From DATBGO01 sp050011895 (GTDB lineage: Bacteria; Actinomycetota; Actinomycetes; Streptosporangiales; Streptosporangiaceae), in the NCBI GenBank assembly GCA_050011895.1, contig JBEKIF010000010.1:1-64000 (forward strand): a stretch of DNA of 64,000 nucleotides. Direction: 5' to 3'. Under the pieces are notes generated by a model. That model searched no databases. It was not told where the DNA came from and saw only the letters and a program-made list of their open reading frames with translations. Positions 24,399 to 34,000 of the stretch are shown one piece after another (position 1 is the first letter of the stretch; the number at the start of each line of letters is the position of its first letter). Position numbers and translations under genes: made by a program.

Positions 24399-24731
24399 AT
24401 GCGCTGGCCGCTGTGGCGCGTCGCGGTGGCGGAGCGCTCGATGGAACCGGCGCTGCGGCCGGGAGACTGGCTGCTGGTGCGGCGCCGGCTGCGGCCGGGC
24501 CAGCCGGCCCGGATCCGGCCCGGCCAGCTGGTCATTGCCCGGCATCCGGGACGCCCGGGCCTGCTGCTGGTCAAGCGCGCCGGACGGCGCGAGCCGGCGG
24601 GCTGGTGGCTGGAATCCGACAACCCCGGTGCCGGAGCGGTCGACAGCCGGGCCTTCGGCGCCGTGCCTGACCGGCTGATCGAGGGCCGGGTGCTGCTGCG
24701 CTACTGGCCGCCGCGCCGGCGCTGCCCGTGA
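24399..24731 (+). CDS. sodX: Ni-SOD maturation protease SodX (S26 signal-peptidase-like)
   Basis: 110 residues. Catalytic Ser14 lies in ERSMEPALRPGD and the Lys general base is in LLLVKRAGRR. It belongs to the soluble S26 family that trims the SodN propeptide so nickel can bind. No membrane anchor is visible. It is divergent from sodN, which supports the assignment. ATG 24399 follows GGAGGG. Confidence 0.92.
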   Translation: MRWPLWRVAVAERSMEPALRPGDWLLVRRRLRPGQPARIRPGQLVIARHPGRPGLLLVKRAGRREPAGWWLESDNPGAGAVDSRAFGAVPDRLIEGRVLLRYWPPRRRCP

Positions 24732-24781
24732 CGCGCGGCTGGCCGGCCGCCGCCGTTTACTGAAAGGCCCCTTGACAGGCC

Positions 24782-24820
24782 CGAGGGCCCCGTCCCGCCG
24801 GCGGCGGAACGGGGCCCTCG
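24782..24820. terminator. Bidirectional hairpin between sodX and the APC permease
   Basis: CGAGGGCCCCGTCCCGCC and GGCGGAACGGGGCCCTCG pair over 18 bases with one mismatch around a three-base loop. It sits between two convergent genes, so it can end both transcripts. There is no strong T run. Confidence 0.75.
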
Positions 24821-24857
24821 CGGGCACGTAAGCCAGGCTGGCCCGTCGGCCCGGGCG

Positions 24858-26543
24858 TCAGTGCGACAGCGCCGGCCCCGGCGGCTCGGGCTCGACCGCC
24901 TGCCGCTCGACGAGGTCGAGCATCTCATGCCTGGGCAGCTTGGTGGCCTGTGCCCAGTAGTAGATGGCCAGGCTGAACCCGGCGACCACCAGCATGTCCA
25001 GCCCGAACGGGATGTTGTTGGTGTTGACCGGCGCGGCCACCGCACCACCGCTGAACTGGCCCTGCCAGGAAATGATGCCCATGCCGATCAGGTAGACCGG
25101 CAGCCACTGCGCCGACTTCCAGTCCAGCGGCGGCCGCTGGGGGTCGAACGCCATGCACACGCCGATCAGGACATACCCGATCACGATGCAGACCCCGAGC
25201 TTCCAGATCGTCTCGATGCCCGTCCAGTAGATGATGATGCTGGAGATCATGAACGCGAGCGGCGCGACCACGCGGCCCCAGGGCAGCCGGTAGGGCCGGC
25301 TGGCCTCGGGCACCTGGTCCCGGAACGCGCCCAGGGACAGCGGCGCGCCGGCGTACATCAGCACGCTCGCGCCGGTGACCAGGTTGACCAGCGAGTGCCA
25401 GCTCGGGAACGGCAGCAGGAACACCAGCCCGAACAGGAACGCGAAGAGCAGGCTGACCCAGGGCACGCCATTTGCATCCACCTTCTGGAAGACCTGCGGG
25501 TAGTAGCGGTTACGGGCCAGGCCGTAGCCGACCCGCGAGGTGGAGGTCTGATAGATCAGGCCAGTGCCGAACGGCGAGACGAACGCGTCGATCCGCAGGA
25601 TGACCGCCAGCCAGCCGAGCCCGACCAGGCCGGCCAGGCCGGCGAACGGCCCGATCGCGATGGGGTTGGTGGCCGGTATGCCGGCCCAGCCCTTGGGGCC
25701 GGTGATAAGGCTGTGCGGTATCGCGCCGATGAACACGACCTGCAGCAGGACGTAGATCGTGACGCCGATCAGGACGGCCAGGATGATCGCCCGCGGCAGG
25801 TTGCGCTGCGGGTCCTTGATCTCTCCGGCCAGCTGGTCGGCCTGCTCGAAGCCCAGGTAGGCGAACACGATGCCGGCCGAGGGAATCGCCCCGAGCAGGG
25901 CCTTGAACCCGAAGGGCATGAAACCGCCGCCCGCGCCGAAGTTGTTGGCGTGGAACTTGAACGCGAGCACGATGATGGCCAGCACCGGGATCGCGACCTT
26001 CCACCACGTGATGCCGGCGTTGACCTTGGAGAACAATCCAATGGCCAGGAAGTTGATCGCGGTGAAGACGGCCATGAGGACGATCGTCATGATGAAGCCG
26101 GTCGTCGTGACGTTGCCGACTCCCGTCCCGCCGTTGGCCAGCGGGTTGAACAGGCCATGCCAGTAGTAGGACCCGTACTGCATCACCGCGAAGCACTCGA
26201 TCGGCGCCACCGTGACCGCCTGCAGCCAGGAGAAGAAGCCGAACGAGATGCCAGCGATGCTGCCGAAAGCGAAGTGCGGGAACCTCGCGGTGCCGCCGGA
26301 CACCGGGTACATCCCGCCAAGTTCGGCATGGACCAGGGCCAGGATGATGACGGCGACTCCGGCGATGACCCAGCCCAGCAGGGCCGCTGTCCCGGCGGCC
26401 TGCGCGGCGTACAGGGCGCCGAACAGCCAGCCGGAGCCGATGATCGAGGTCTCGGACGCCCAGGTGGCGCCGATCAGCCCCATCTCTCGTCTGAGGCCGA
26501 CGTCCGCTGGCCTGGTAACCGTGGCTACGGACTCAGTTGCCAT
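24858..26543 (-). CDS. APC-superfamily amino acid permease
   Basis: 561 residues with 12 or more membrane helices. The start of TM1 reads LIGATWASETSIIGSGWLFG, and later TLLGWVIAGVAVI-type helices, YLGFEQADQLAGEIKDPQRN and AYLG motifs typify the APC family. It imports amino acids or related amines with H+ or Na+; the substrate cannot be named. ATG 26543 follows GAAGG. It appears monocistronic and ends at the strong hairpin. Confidence 0.88.
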   Translation of the reverse strand: MATESVATVTRPADVGLRREMGLIGATWASETSIIGSGWLFGALYAAQAAGTAALLGWVIAGVAVIILALVHAELGGMYPVSGGTARFPHFAFGSIAGISFGFFSWLQAVTVAPIECFAVMQYGSYYWHGLFNPLANGGTGVGNVTTTGFIMTIVLMAVFTAINFLAIGLFSKVNAGITWWKVAIPVLAIIVLAFKFHANNFGAGGGFMPFGFKALLGAIPSAGIVFAYLGFEQADQLAGEIKDPQRNLPRAIILAVLIGVTIYVLLQVVFIGAIPHSLITGPKGWAGIPATNPIAIGPFAGLAGLVGLGWLAVILRIDAFVSPFGTGLIYQTSTSRVGYGLARNRYYPQVFQKVDANGVPWVSLLFAFLFGLVFLLPFPSWHSLVNLVTGASVLMYAGAPLSLGAFRDQVPEASRPYRLPWGRVVAPLAFMISSIIIYWTGIETIWKLGVCIVIGYVLIGVCMAFDPQRPPLDWKSAQWLPVYLIGMGIISWQGQFSGGAVAAPVNTNNIPFGLDMLVVAGFSLAIYYWAQATKLPRHEMLDLVERQAVEPEPPGPALSH

Positions 26544-26811
26544 GTTCGAACCTTCTTTCGGGTCCGCTTACGTGGGCCATACGGCCGTGAGTAGGCCTCA
26601 TGCTAATGATCGACTTGGGACGTGAGAAGGAGCGGCCTGGTGTCTTTTTGGTAACGTAGGTCATCGTCTCGCAATGCAAACGGGACCAACGCGACCGCTG
26701 GCTAAGGACATCTTGGCAGCTAGGCGCGGATCGCTCAGAGACGACTCGCGGTGCGCGAGAGGTTACTTGACTGGCCGGCCGGCGGCGGCCCGGACCGTTC
26801 CTAGCGTTCTG

Positions 26812-27384
26812 CTAGCCGGCGGCCGTGGTGGGCGGGCTGGTGGCCATGGTGCTCTCGCGGGTGCGGAAGGCAGTCACCGTCGCCCTGGTGCTGCAGTGAT
26901 CCGAGCAATAGCGCCTGGACCGGTTGGTGCTCGCGTCGATAAACGCGCCCTGGCACGACGCAATTGCGCAGATGCCCAGCCGATTGGCACCGAATTGGAC
27001 GACCACTGTCGCCAGGCCGGACGTCGCACCTGCTGCGTACCGCTCGGCCACCGAGCCGCTGTCGGTCAAGTGCAGATGCCAGGGCAGCCCGTCATGACGG
27101 GCCACGACAGAATGGACCGGGTGCTGTGCAAGCAGGGCATTCAGCCGGTCCGCCGCGGCCGCGTCGTTCCCTTCGGCCGCGAAGGTAAAGATCGCGGCGA
27201 GATCCGCCCGGAGCAGCCGGAGCGCATCCAGGTCGTGGAAGGTGACCGGGCCAGCCAGATGCGGGCGGTCCGCTACGAACGCATGAAACGCCTGCGGGCT
27301 GCCAAGCTGGTCCGGGTCGCCGTCAGCACGGGCAGCCGTGTTGACGAGACGCACTGCGAGCTCGGCGTAGGACGTAAAGTCCAC
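26812..27384 (-). CDS. CGNR/ABATE-domain zinc-finger regulator
   Basis: 190 residues. The N-terminal stress-induced ABATE domain has SYAELAVRLVNTAA and DLDALRLLRADLAAIF. The C-terminal zinc finger is CAIASCQGAFIDASTNRSRR with YCSDHCSTRATVTAFR, where the usual CGNR tetrad reads CSTR. These proteins are putative transcription regulators; targets are unknown. GTG 27384 is chosen for its AAAAGGA RBS; the frame extends further upstream. Confidence 0.8.
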   Translation of the reverse strand: MDFTSYAELAVRLVNTAARADGDPDQLGSPQAFHAFVADRPHLAGPVTFHDLDALRLLRADLAAIFTFAAEGNDAAAADRLNALLAQHPVHSVVARHDGLPWHLHLTDSGSVAERYAAGATSGLATVVVQFGANRLGICAIASCQGAFIDASTNRSRRYCSDHCSTRATVTAFRTRESTMATSPPTTAAG

Positions 27385-27588
27385 ACCGGTCCTTTTAACT
27401 GCGAGAGTGCCGAGGGTAACTTCCCGGACGGCAGTATGGCACAAACGGCCGTGACCCGGGAGTGCTTCACACGGTGTTCATCACATATTGGGATCAGATG
27501 ACTCCGGTGCGCTGGCCCAGTTTAGGCGATTTGCGCCGCCAGTCGGGCGGGCGGATGGAGTCATGCCCGCGCTGCTCCCAGCCCGCTT

Positions 27589-27685
27589 CCCTGGGAGAGA
27601 TGGGGCCGCTGCCCCGGGAGCGATGGGGCCCGCTGCCCTGGGAGAGATGGGGCCCCGCTGCCCTGGGAGAGATGGGGCCCGGCCG
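27589..27685. repeat. 24-25 bp tandem repeat, four copies, before the oxidoreductase
   Basis: Units begin at 27589, 27612, 27636 and 27661, each close to CCCTGGGAGAGATGGGGCCC (23, 24, 25, 25 bases). The frame through them is open into the next gene, reading LGEMGP and RERWGP. ATG 27602 inside unit 1, just after GGGAGAG, could start a longer protein. Confidence 0.85.
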
Positions 27686-27704
27686 GGGCGCTAGTGTCCT
27701 GAGC

Positions 27705-28673
27705 ATGTTTGCTGTCACCGCGGCGCGCTTGCGCACCGACGATCCGCTGGCTGGCCTCGAACTTGGCGAGCGGCCGGAGCCCGCGCCTCCGGACGGGTGG
27801 ACCACGGTGTCGGTCCGGGCCGCCGCTCTCAACCACCACGATGTCTGGACGCTGCACGGGGTGGGGATCTCCGCCGACCGGCTGCCCATCGTGCTCGGCT
27901 GCGACGCCGCCGGGATCGATGCGGATGGCAACCAGGTCGTGGTGCACGCGGTCGTCAGTGACCCCGGATACGGCGGTTCCGACGAAACGCTCGACCCGGC
28001 CAGGTCGCTGCTGTCGGAGCGCTACGACGGTACGTTCGCGGACCGGGTGGCGGTCCCCAGGCGGAACCTGCTGCCCAAGCCTGCCGCGCTCTCCTTCGCC
28101 GAGGCCGCCTGCCTGCCGACCGCCTACCTCACGGCCTACCGGATGCTGTTCAGCAAGGCAGGGCTTGAGCCTGGCGCTACAGTGCTCGTCCAGGGCGCGG
28201 GCGGCGGGGTCGCCACGGCACTGATCCTGCTCGGGCACGCGGCAGGCCACCGGATCTGGGTGACAAGCAGGAGCGAGGCCAAGCGCGAGCGGGCCCTCCA
28301 GCTCGGCGCGGATCAGGCCTTCCCGGCTGGGGCCCGGCTGCCTGAGCGAGTCGACGCCGTCATGGAGACCGTCGGCGAGGCCACCTGGGCGCATTCGCTC
28401 CGGGCGCTCAGGCCCGGCGGCACGATCGTGATCTCCGGTGCGACCAGCGGATCCGCGCCCGCCGCTGACCTGAGCCGGGTTTTCTTCCTGCAGCTGTCGG
28501 TGGTCGGATCGACAATGGGCAGCCGTGACCAGCTCGGCCGCCTGCTCAGGTTCCTTGAGCAGACCGGCGTGCGGCCGCTGATCGACCGCACCATGCCGCT
28601 GGCTCAGGCCCGCGACGGCTTCGCCGCCATGATCTCCGGCGAAGTGTTCGGGAAGATCGTGTTCACGCTCTAG
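27705..28673 (+). CDS. Quinone-oxidoreductase-like MDR dehydrogenase
   Basis: 322 residues from ATG 27705. It shows the MDR fold: NHHDVWTLHG, PIVLGCDAAG, the Rossmann motif VLVQGAGGGVATALILLGHA and GKIVFTL at the end. The catalytic-zinc Cys/His set of alcohol dehydrogenases is missing, so an NADPH quinone or enone reductase is likely. MFAVTAARL is the natural family start, but ATG 27602 with GGGAG would add 34 residues including tandem repeats. Confidence 0.83.
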   Translation: MFAVTAARLRTDDPLAGLELGERPEPAPPDGWTTVSVRAAALNHHDVWTLHGVGISADRLPIVLGCDAAGIDADGNQVVVHAVVSDPGYGGSDETLDPARSLLSERYDGTFADRVAVPRRNLLPKPAALSFAEAACLPTAYLTAYRMLFSKAGLEPGATVLVQGAGGGVATALILLGHAAGHRIWVTSRSEAKRERALQLGADQAFPAGARLPERVDAVMETVGEATWAHSLRALRPGGTIVISGATSGSAPAADLSRVFFLQLSVVGSTMGSRDQLGRLLRFLEQTGVRPLIDRTMPLAQARDGFAAMISGEVFGKIVFTL

Positions 28674-28736
28674 GCGCCCGGGCCCTCGCCCTCGCCCTCG
28701 CCGCCGGCCGGCCCGGCATCATCCGCGCTGGCGTGG

Positions 28737-29870
28737 TCAGGGGCCGGGTGTCTCGGCGCTGTCCTCAGGCCTACTCTCCGCCGTGCTGCCCGCTGAACCG
28801 GCCGCGGCGCCGCCGAAGACCTCATCCCTGACCTTGCACAGCGTTTCCTCAAGGATGGCCCGCAGGTCGCGGAGCGCGTTCTCGCCCACTGAGTCGGTAT
28901 GAAAGGCTGCAGAACGCAGCTCTCTGGCGAATTCGACGGCTAGCCGTTCGAGGTCGCGGAACAGGCCGGCGTCGGGCTTCGCCGCACCGCCGCGGTTGGC
29001 TCTCGGCCAGGGTCCGGGGTCCTTGGGCCCGGGCGCGTCTGAGCCGGGTGCCGCTGAGCCGGGGAAGCCGCCGAAACCGGGCCTGCCATGCGTGCCTGGC
29101 CGCTCACGCCAGCCTGCCCAGCTCTGCCAGTCCTGGAACGCGGCCCAGTCCGGCCGTTCCTGATGGCTGCCGCCACGCTGCTGCCCGCCGGGCCGCCCAC
29201 GGCCACTCCGGCCGGTATCGCGGGCCTGCCCGGCTGTATCCCGCGTCCTCCCGGCTGCATCCCGTGCCTGCCCGGCTGCGCCCGCCGGCGCTCCCTGCTG
29301 CGGAGAGTCCGCCGCGCCACCCCCGGCCTGGCCGGCTCCGTGAGCTGCCGCCCCCTCGTCGCCGGACTTGTGCTGGGGGCTCCTCGTCTCCTCCCGGGCC
29401 TGCCTGGTGCTCTCCTTGACCTCATCGCGGGCCCGCCTGGCCTGGTCCCGTGCCGCGTCCCGGGTTTGCTCGCGGCCCTCCCTGCGGACGTCGCGCGCGG
29501 CCCAGGTCAGCTCTTCGCGCAGGTTGCGCACGGTGTCCCTGACGTCCTGGGTTACCTCGCGGGCAATATCCCGCACCGAGTCAGTGATCTCTTCCTCGAG
29601 CTCCGCCAGATCGTCAATCCTGGCCCGGATCTCCTCGCGTCCCTTGTCGGTAATCCGGTACACCTTCTTGCCGTCGGCCTCGTCATGGGTGACCAGGCCC
29701 TCTTCCTCCAGCCTCGCCAGCCGCGGATAGATGGTGCCTGGCGAGGGTGCGTAAACACCAAGGAAGCGGTCCTGCAGCAGGCGGATCACCTCGTAGCCGT
29801 GCCGCGGCGCCTCATCGAGAAGCTTGAGCAGGTAGAGACGCAGCCTGCCGTGCCGGAATACCGGGCTCAT
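28737..29870 (-). CDS. PadR-family transcriptional regulator with long tail
   Basis: 377 residues. The winged helix is LYLLKLLDEAPRHGYEVIRL and GTIYPRLARLEEEGLVTHDE, ending GKKVYRITDKGREEI. A long coiled coil rich in Arg/Glu follows (REVTQDVRDTVRNLREELTW), then a Gly/Arg/Pro-rich low-complexity part with QARDTAG-like repeats, and a final helix pair (LERLAVEFARELRSAAF). The tail is far longer than in plain PadR proteins and its role is unknown. It overlaps the end of the DUF4097 gene by four bases, suggesting a single operon. Confidence 0.87.
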   Translation of the reverse strand: MSPVFRHGRLRLYLLKLLDEAPRHGYEVIRLLQDRFLGVYAPSPGTIYPRLARLEEEGLVTHDEADGKKVYRITDKGREEIRARIDDLAELEEEITDSVRDIAREVTQDVRDTVRNLREELTWAARDVRREGREQTRDAARDQARRARDEVKESTRQAREETRSPQHKSGDEGAAAHGAGQAGGGAADSPQQGAPAGAAGQARDAAGRTRDTAGQARDTGRSGRGRPGGQQRGGSHQERPDWAAFQDWQSWAGWRERPGTHGRPGFGGFPGSAAPGSDAPGPKDPGPWPRANRGGAAKPDAGLFRDLERLAVEFARELRSAAFHTDSVGENALRDLRAILEETLCKVRDEVFGGAAAGSAGSTAESRPEDSAETPGP

Positions 29871-30712
29871 GATGCACCACCCTGTCGGTCCGCAGCTGGC
29901 GCGGCTGACCGCCCGGGGGGAGCGGGCTCAGGTCGGGCCAGCAGCGTCACATCGCCGCTCATGCTTGCCACCGACAGGCTCGCCGAGCCCGACCCCAGGG
30001 TTCCCGTCACGCTGGCGGGCCGGCCATCGCTGGATCGCATCCCGTCGAAGGTACATTGCACCCGGCCGGAGGCGGACTTGAGGTCGACCTGGACGCTGGC
30101 GCATCCGGGCAGGCGCACCGCGACCTCCCCGGAGACGGTGGATATCCGGAGGTCACTGCCGTCGGGCACGTCAATATCAGCGGTCACCTGGCCGCTAACG
30201 GTCTTCGCGGCAAGCTGCCGGACTGAGCTGCTGGCCAGGGTAAGGCCGCCGGTGACCGAGCTGAAGGCGATCTCGCCGTCGAGGCCGCGAGCCTCCAGGT
30301 TTCCCGACACGGTCTTCGCGTCCACAGCGCCGGTCACCCCATCCAGTGTCAGGTCGCCTGCGATGCTCTTGGCGGAAATGTTCGCGGAGACCCCCGCTAC
30401 CGTGGCGCTGGCATTCACCACGCCGATCCGCATCGGGCAGCCCGCGGGCACGGTGAGCGTGATATCCGCCGCGTGCCGTTGCGGGCGGAGCCAGCCGAGC
30501 AGGCCATCCAATTGCAGGTCCTCGTAGCTGATGGTGAGGATCCCTGCCTCGTGCGTCACCAGCACCGGCGGGCCGGTCAGGCTCGCCACATCCAGGGCAG
30601 GCGCATCGTCAGTGGCCAGGATGGCGAGTGATCCGGAGACTAGCCGCACGCGCAAGGCGGCGAAGTCGCCAAGGTCGATAGCGGCGGGGCCATCGATGGT
30701 CCAGCGTGGCAT
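29867..30712 (-). CDS. DUF4097 beta-strand-repeat protein
   Basis: 281 residues with the repetitive beta-helix pattern of DUF4097 (VSGNLEARGLDGEIAFSSVT, KTVSGQVTADIDVPDGSDLR, STVSGEVAVRL, SMSGDVTLLA). No signal peptide or membrane anchor is seen. Such proteins are frequently encoded beside PadR regulators but have no established biochemical role. The first ATG at 30712 gives MPRWTIDGP. It overlaps padR by ATGA. Confidence 0.85.
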   Translation of the reverse strand: MPRWTIDGPAAIDLGDFAALRVRLVSGSLAILATDDAPALDVASLTGPPVLVTHEAGILTISYEDLQLDGLLGWLRPQRHAADITLTVPAGCPMRIGVVNASATVAGVSANISAKSIAGDLTLDGVTGAVDAKTVSGNLEARGLDGEIAFSSVTGGLTLASSSVRQLAAKTVSGQVTADIDVPDGSDLRISTVSGEVAVRLPGCASVQVDLKSASGRVQCTFDGMRSSDGRPASVTGTLGSGSASLSVASMSGDVTLLARPEPAPPGRSAAPAADRQGGAS

Positions 30713-30782
30713 CCTGTCCGTGCCCTCCCGGCCGCGGCGCGCAGGCGATACGTGGGTGCGGTGCCATGGCCTGTCGCTACAT

Positions 30783-30806
30783 ACGATATATCGTGTCCAG
30801 GCCTGG
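30783..30806. promoter_or_regulatory. Twin palindromes upstream of the DUF4097-PadR operon
   Basis: ACGATATATCGT (30783-30794) is a perfect 12-base palindrome in an AT-rich patch, followed by CCAGGCCTGG (30797-30806). It lies about 70-95 bases before the operon's start, where PadR autoregulation is expected. I am not certain of the binding protein. Confidence 0.5.
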
Positions 30807-30903
30807 TCCAGATGTATCGCGTGCCGCGGCAGCCGGACAGCCCGGTAAGGCCGAGCATCGCCGGGCCTGCTCGCAGGATGCGTCTGATGGCGGGCTGCTG
30901 ACC

Positions 30904-31077
30904 CTAGTCCTCATCGTCCAGCCGTGCGAGCCAGCTGGCCAGGCGATCGACCAGCGACTCCGCGTCCGGATTCAGGTCGATGAACTCGCCCATCCGCTCG
31001 GCCAGCCAGGCCAGCGTGACCTGATCCGCGCCGCGCCGCTCCGCGAGTTCCTCGATGCCGCGATCGGTGAAGTACAC
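30904..31077 (-). CDS. DUF6104 small protein downstream of kgd
   Basis: A 57-residue gene starting at GTG 31077, three bases after the kgd stop. It begins MYFTDRGIEELAERRGADQV and ends SWLARLDDED, which matches the actinobacterial DUF6104 family, normally found just after kgd. It is acidic and probably helical, with no known function. Placement suggests co-expression with kgd. Confidence 0.85.
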   Translation of the reverse strand: MYFTDRGIEELAERRGADQVTLAWLAERMGEFIDLNPDAESLVDRLASWLARLDDED

Positions 31078-31080
31078 GGC

Positions 31081-34000
31081 TTAGCCGTCCAGCCCGAGTG
31101 CGGTCTCCAGGAGCGCGCCATGCTCAGCGGTGTGCGCCTTGGCGGAGCCTCCGGCCGGTGCCGAGCTTGGCGGCAGCGACACCACGCCAACAGGCCGGCC
31201 GATGGCCGTCGGCAGGTGCAAGGCGATGTATGGCCAGGAACCCATGTTGGCGGGCTCTTCCTGCACCCAGACGACTTCCTCCGCGTTAGGGAACCTGGCC
31301 ACTTCGGCCGCGATCTGACTGCCAGGCAACGGGTAGAGGCGCTCGGCCCGAACGATCGCGCATCCGGTGCTGCCCGCCGCTTCCCGCTTGCTCGCCAGGT
31401 CGTAGTAGACCTTGCCGGCGCAAACGAGTACCCGCCGCACAGCGCCGCTGTCGATCACCTCAGGATCCCCGAGCACCGGGCGGAACGTGCCGTTGGTGAA
31501 CTCGGCGACGGACGAGGACGCCGTCTTCAGCCGCAGCATCGATTTGGGGGTGACGACGATGAGCGGCTTCACCCGCGGTGATACCGCCTGCCAGCGCAGC
31601 AGGTGGAAGTAGCTGGCCGGGGTGGATGGCACTGCCACGGTCATGTTGTCCTGCGCGCAGAGGGTGAGGAAGCGCTCGATCCGCGCCGATGAGTGATCGG
31701 GGCCCTGGCCCTCGTACCCGTGCGGCAGCAGCAGCACGACGCCGGACGACTGCCCCCACTTCTGCTCGCCGGAGCTGATGAACTCGTCCACGATCGTCTG
31801 GGCGCCGTTGACGAAGTCGCCGAACTGCGCTTCCCAGCAGACCAGGGCGTCAGGCCTGGCGACGGAGTAGCCGTACTCGAATCCCACCGCAGCGAACTCG
31901 GACAGCAGCGAGTCGTAAGCGTGGAATCTCGCGGTTGCGGTGTTGAACCGCCGGAGCGGCGTGTATTCCCCGCCGGTATGCCGGTCGACGAGGACGGCGT
32001 GCCGCTGGCCGAACGTGCCCCGGCGGGTGTCCTGCCCGACCAGGCGCACCGTGTGGCCGTCGATGAGCACGGACCCGAAGGCGAGCAGCTCGCCGGTTGC
32101 CCAGTCGATCTCGTCCCGCTCGACCATGACGGCCCGCCGCTGCAGCTGCGGCTGCAGCCTGGGGTGCGGGGTGAAGCCGTCGGGGAGGTTGAGCTGCGTA
32201 TCTATGATCCGCTTAATGGTTTCCTCGGTGATCGCGGTAGGGGTCGCCTCCTGGTCCGCAGGATGCGGCGCGGCCGGTGCCGGCCGCACCACCGCGCCCG
32301 GCTCAGCCGGCCGTCCGGCCGCGTCCTTGGTCTCGGTGAAGGCGCGCTCCAGCTCCTGCTGGTAGTCGCGGAGCGCCTGCTCTGCCTCCTCCAGCGTGAT
32401 GTCGCCCCGGCCGATCAGGGACTCGGTGTAGAGCTTCCGCGTCGACCGCTTCGAATCGATCAGGTCGTACATGTGCGGCTGGGTGAACGATGGGTTGTCT
32501 GCCTCGTTGTGACCCCGCCTGCGGTAGCAGATCATGTCGATGACGACGTCTTTCCTGAACTCCTGGCGGTAAGCGAAGGCGAGCCTCCCGATCCGCGCGA
32601 CGGCCTCCGGATCGTCCCCGTTGACATGGAAGATCGGCGCCTGGATCGTCCTGGCCACGTCGGTGGAGTACACGCTTGACCGTGAGTACTCAGGCGCGGT
32701 GGTGAAGCCCACCTGGTTGTTGACCACGATGTGCACCGTGCCGCCGGTCCGGTAGCCGCGCAGCTGCGACAGCTCAAGCGTCTCAGCCACCACGCCCTGA
32801 CCGGCGAAGGCCGCGTCGCCATGGATGAGCACCGGCAGCACCGTGAATCCTGGCTCGCCCATGTCGATGATGTCCTGCTTGGCCCGGACCACGCCTTCCA
32901 GCACCGGGTCGACGGCCTCCAGATGACTGGGGTTGGCCACCAGCGAGGTCGCGATGACGGATCCGTCGCCGGTCCGGTATTTGCCCTCAGCGCCGAGGTG
33001 GTATTTGACGTCACCGGACCCGTGCGTGGTAGCCGGGTCCAGATTCCCCTCGAACTCCTGGAAGATCTGCGCATAGGACTTGCCCACGATGTTGGCGAGC
33101 ACGTTCAGCCTGCCCCGGTGCGCCATGCCGATGACAGCCTCATCCAGGTGCTGGCTGGCTGCCTCGGTCAGCACCGCGTCGAGCAGCGGGATCAGTGCTT
33201 CGGCGCCTTCGAGGGAGAACCTGCGCTGGCCGACGAACTTCGTCTGCAGGAACATCTCGAACGCCTCGGCGACGTTGAGCCTGGACAGGATCCGGATCTG
33301 CTCGTCATGATCGGCCCGGCCATGCGGCAACTCCACCCGGGCCTGCAGCCAGGCGCGCTCGTCCGGGTTCTGCATGTGCATGTACTCGACGCCCACCGTG
33401 CGGCAGTAGGAGTCCCGCAAGACGCCGAGGATCTCCCGCAGCTGCATGCGCGGCTTGCCGCCGAACCCGCCGGTGGCGAACTCCCGCTCCAGGTCCCAGA
33501 GGGTCAGGCCATGCTGGTTGATGTCGAGGTCAGGGTGCTTACGCTGGCGGTACTCCAGCGGATCGGTGTCGGCCATCAGATGACCGCGGACCCGGTAGGC
33601 ATGGATCAGCTCGTGGACCCGCGCGGCCTTGTTGATGTCGTCCTCGTGAGCCGCCGGGATGTCCCTGACCCAGCGCACCGGCTCGTAGGGAATCCGCAGG
33701 GCCTGGAAGACCTCGTCGTAGAAGCCCTGCTCGCCGAGGAGCAGCCCGTGGATGATCCGCAGGAACTCACCTGACTGCGCGCCCTGGATGATCCGGTGGT
33801 CATAGGTGGACGTCAGGGTGACGGTCTTGCTGATCGCCAGGCGCGCGATGGTCTCACCGGACGCGCCCTGGTAGGCCGCCGGGTACTCCATCGCACCCAC
33901 GCCCACGATGCATCCCTGGCCCGGCATCAGCCGGGGGACCGAGTGCTCGGTGCCGATGGTGCCCGGGTTGGTCAGGGTGATGGTGGTGCCCGCGAAGTCC

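Noticed and set aside
24861..26594. 577-codon open frame on the plus strand opposite the APC permease
   Set aside because: No motifs; it is the antisense of a clear transporter in GC-rich DNA.
27589..27685. Possible CRISPR array
   Set aside because: Units are tandem without spacers, as are the other repeats in the window, and no cas genes occur.
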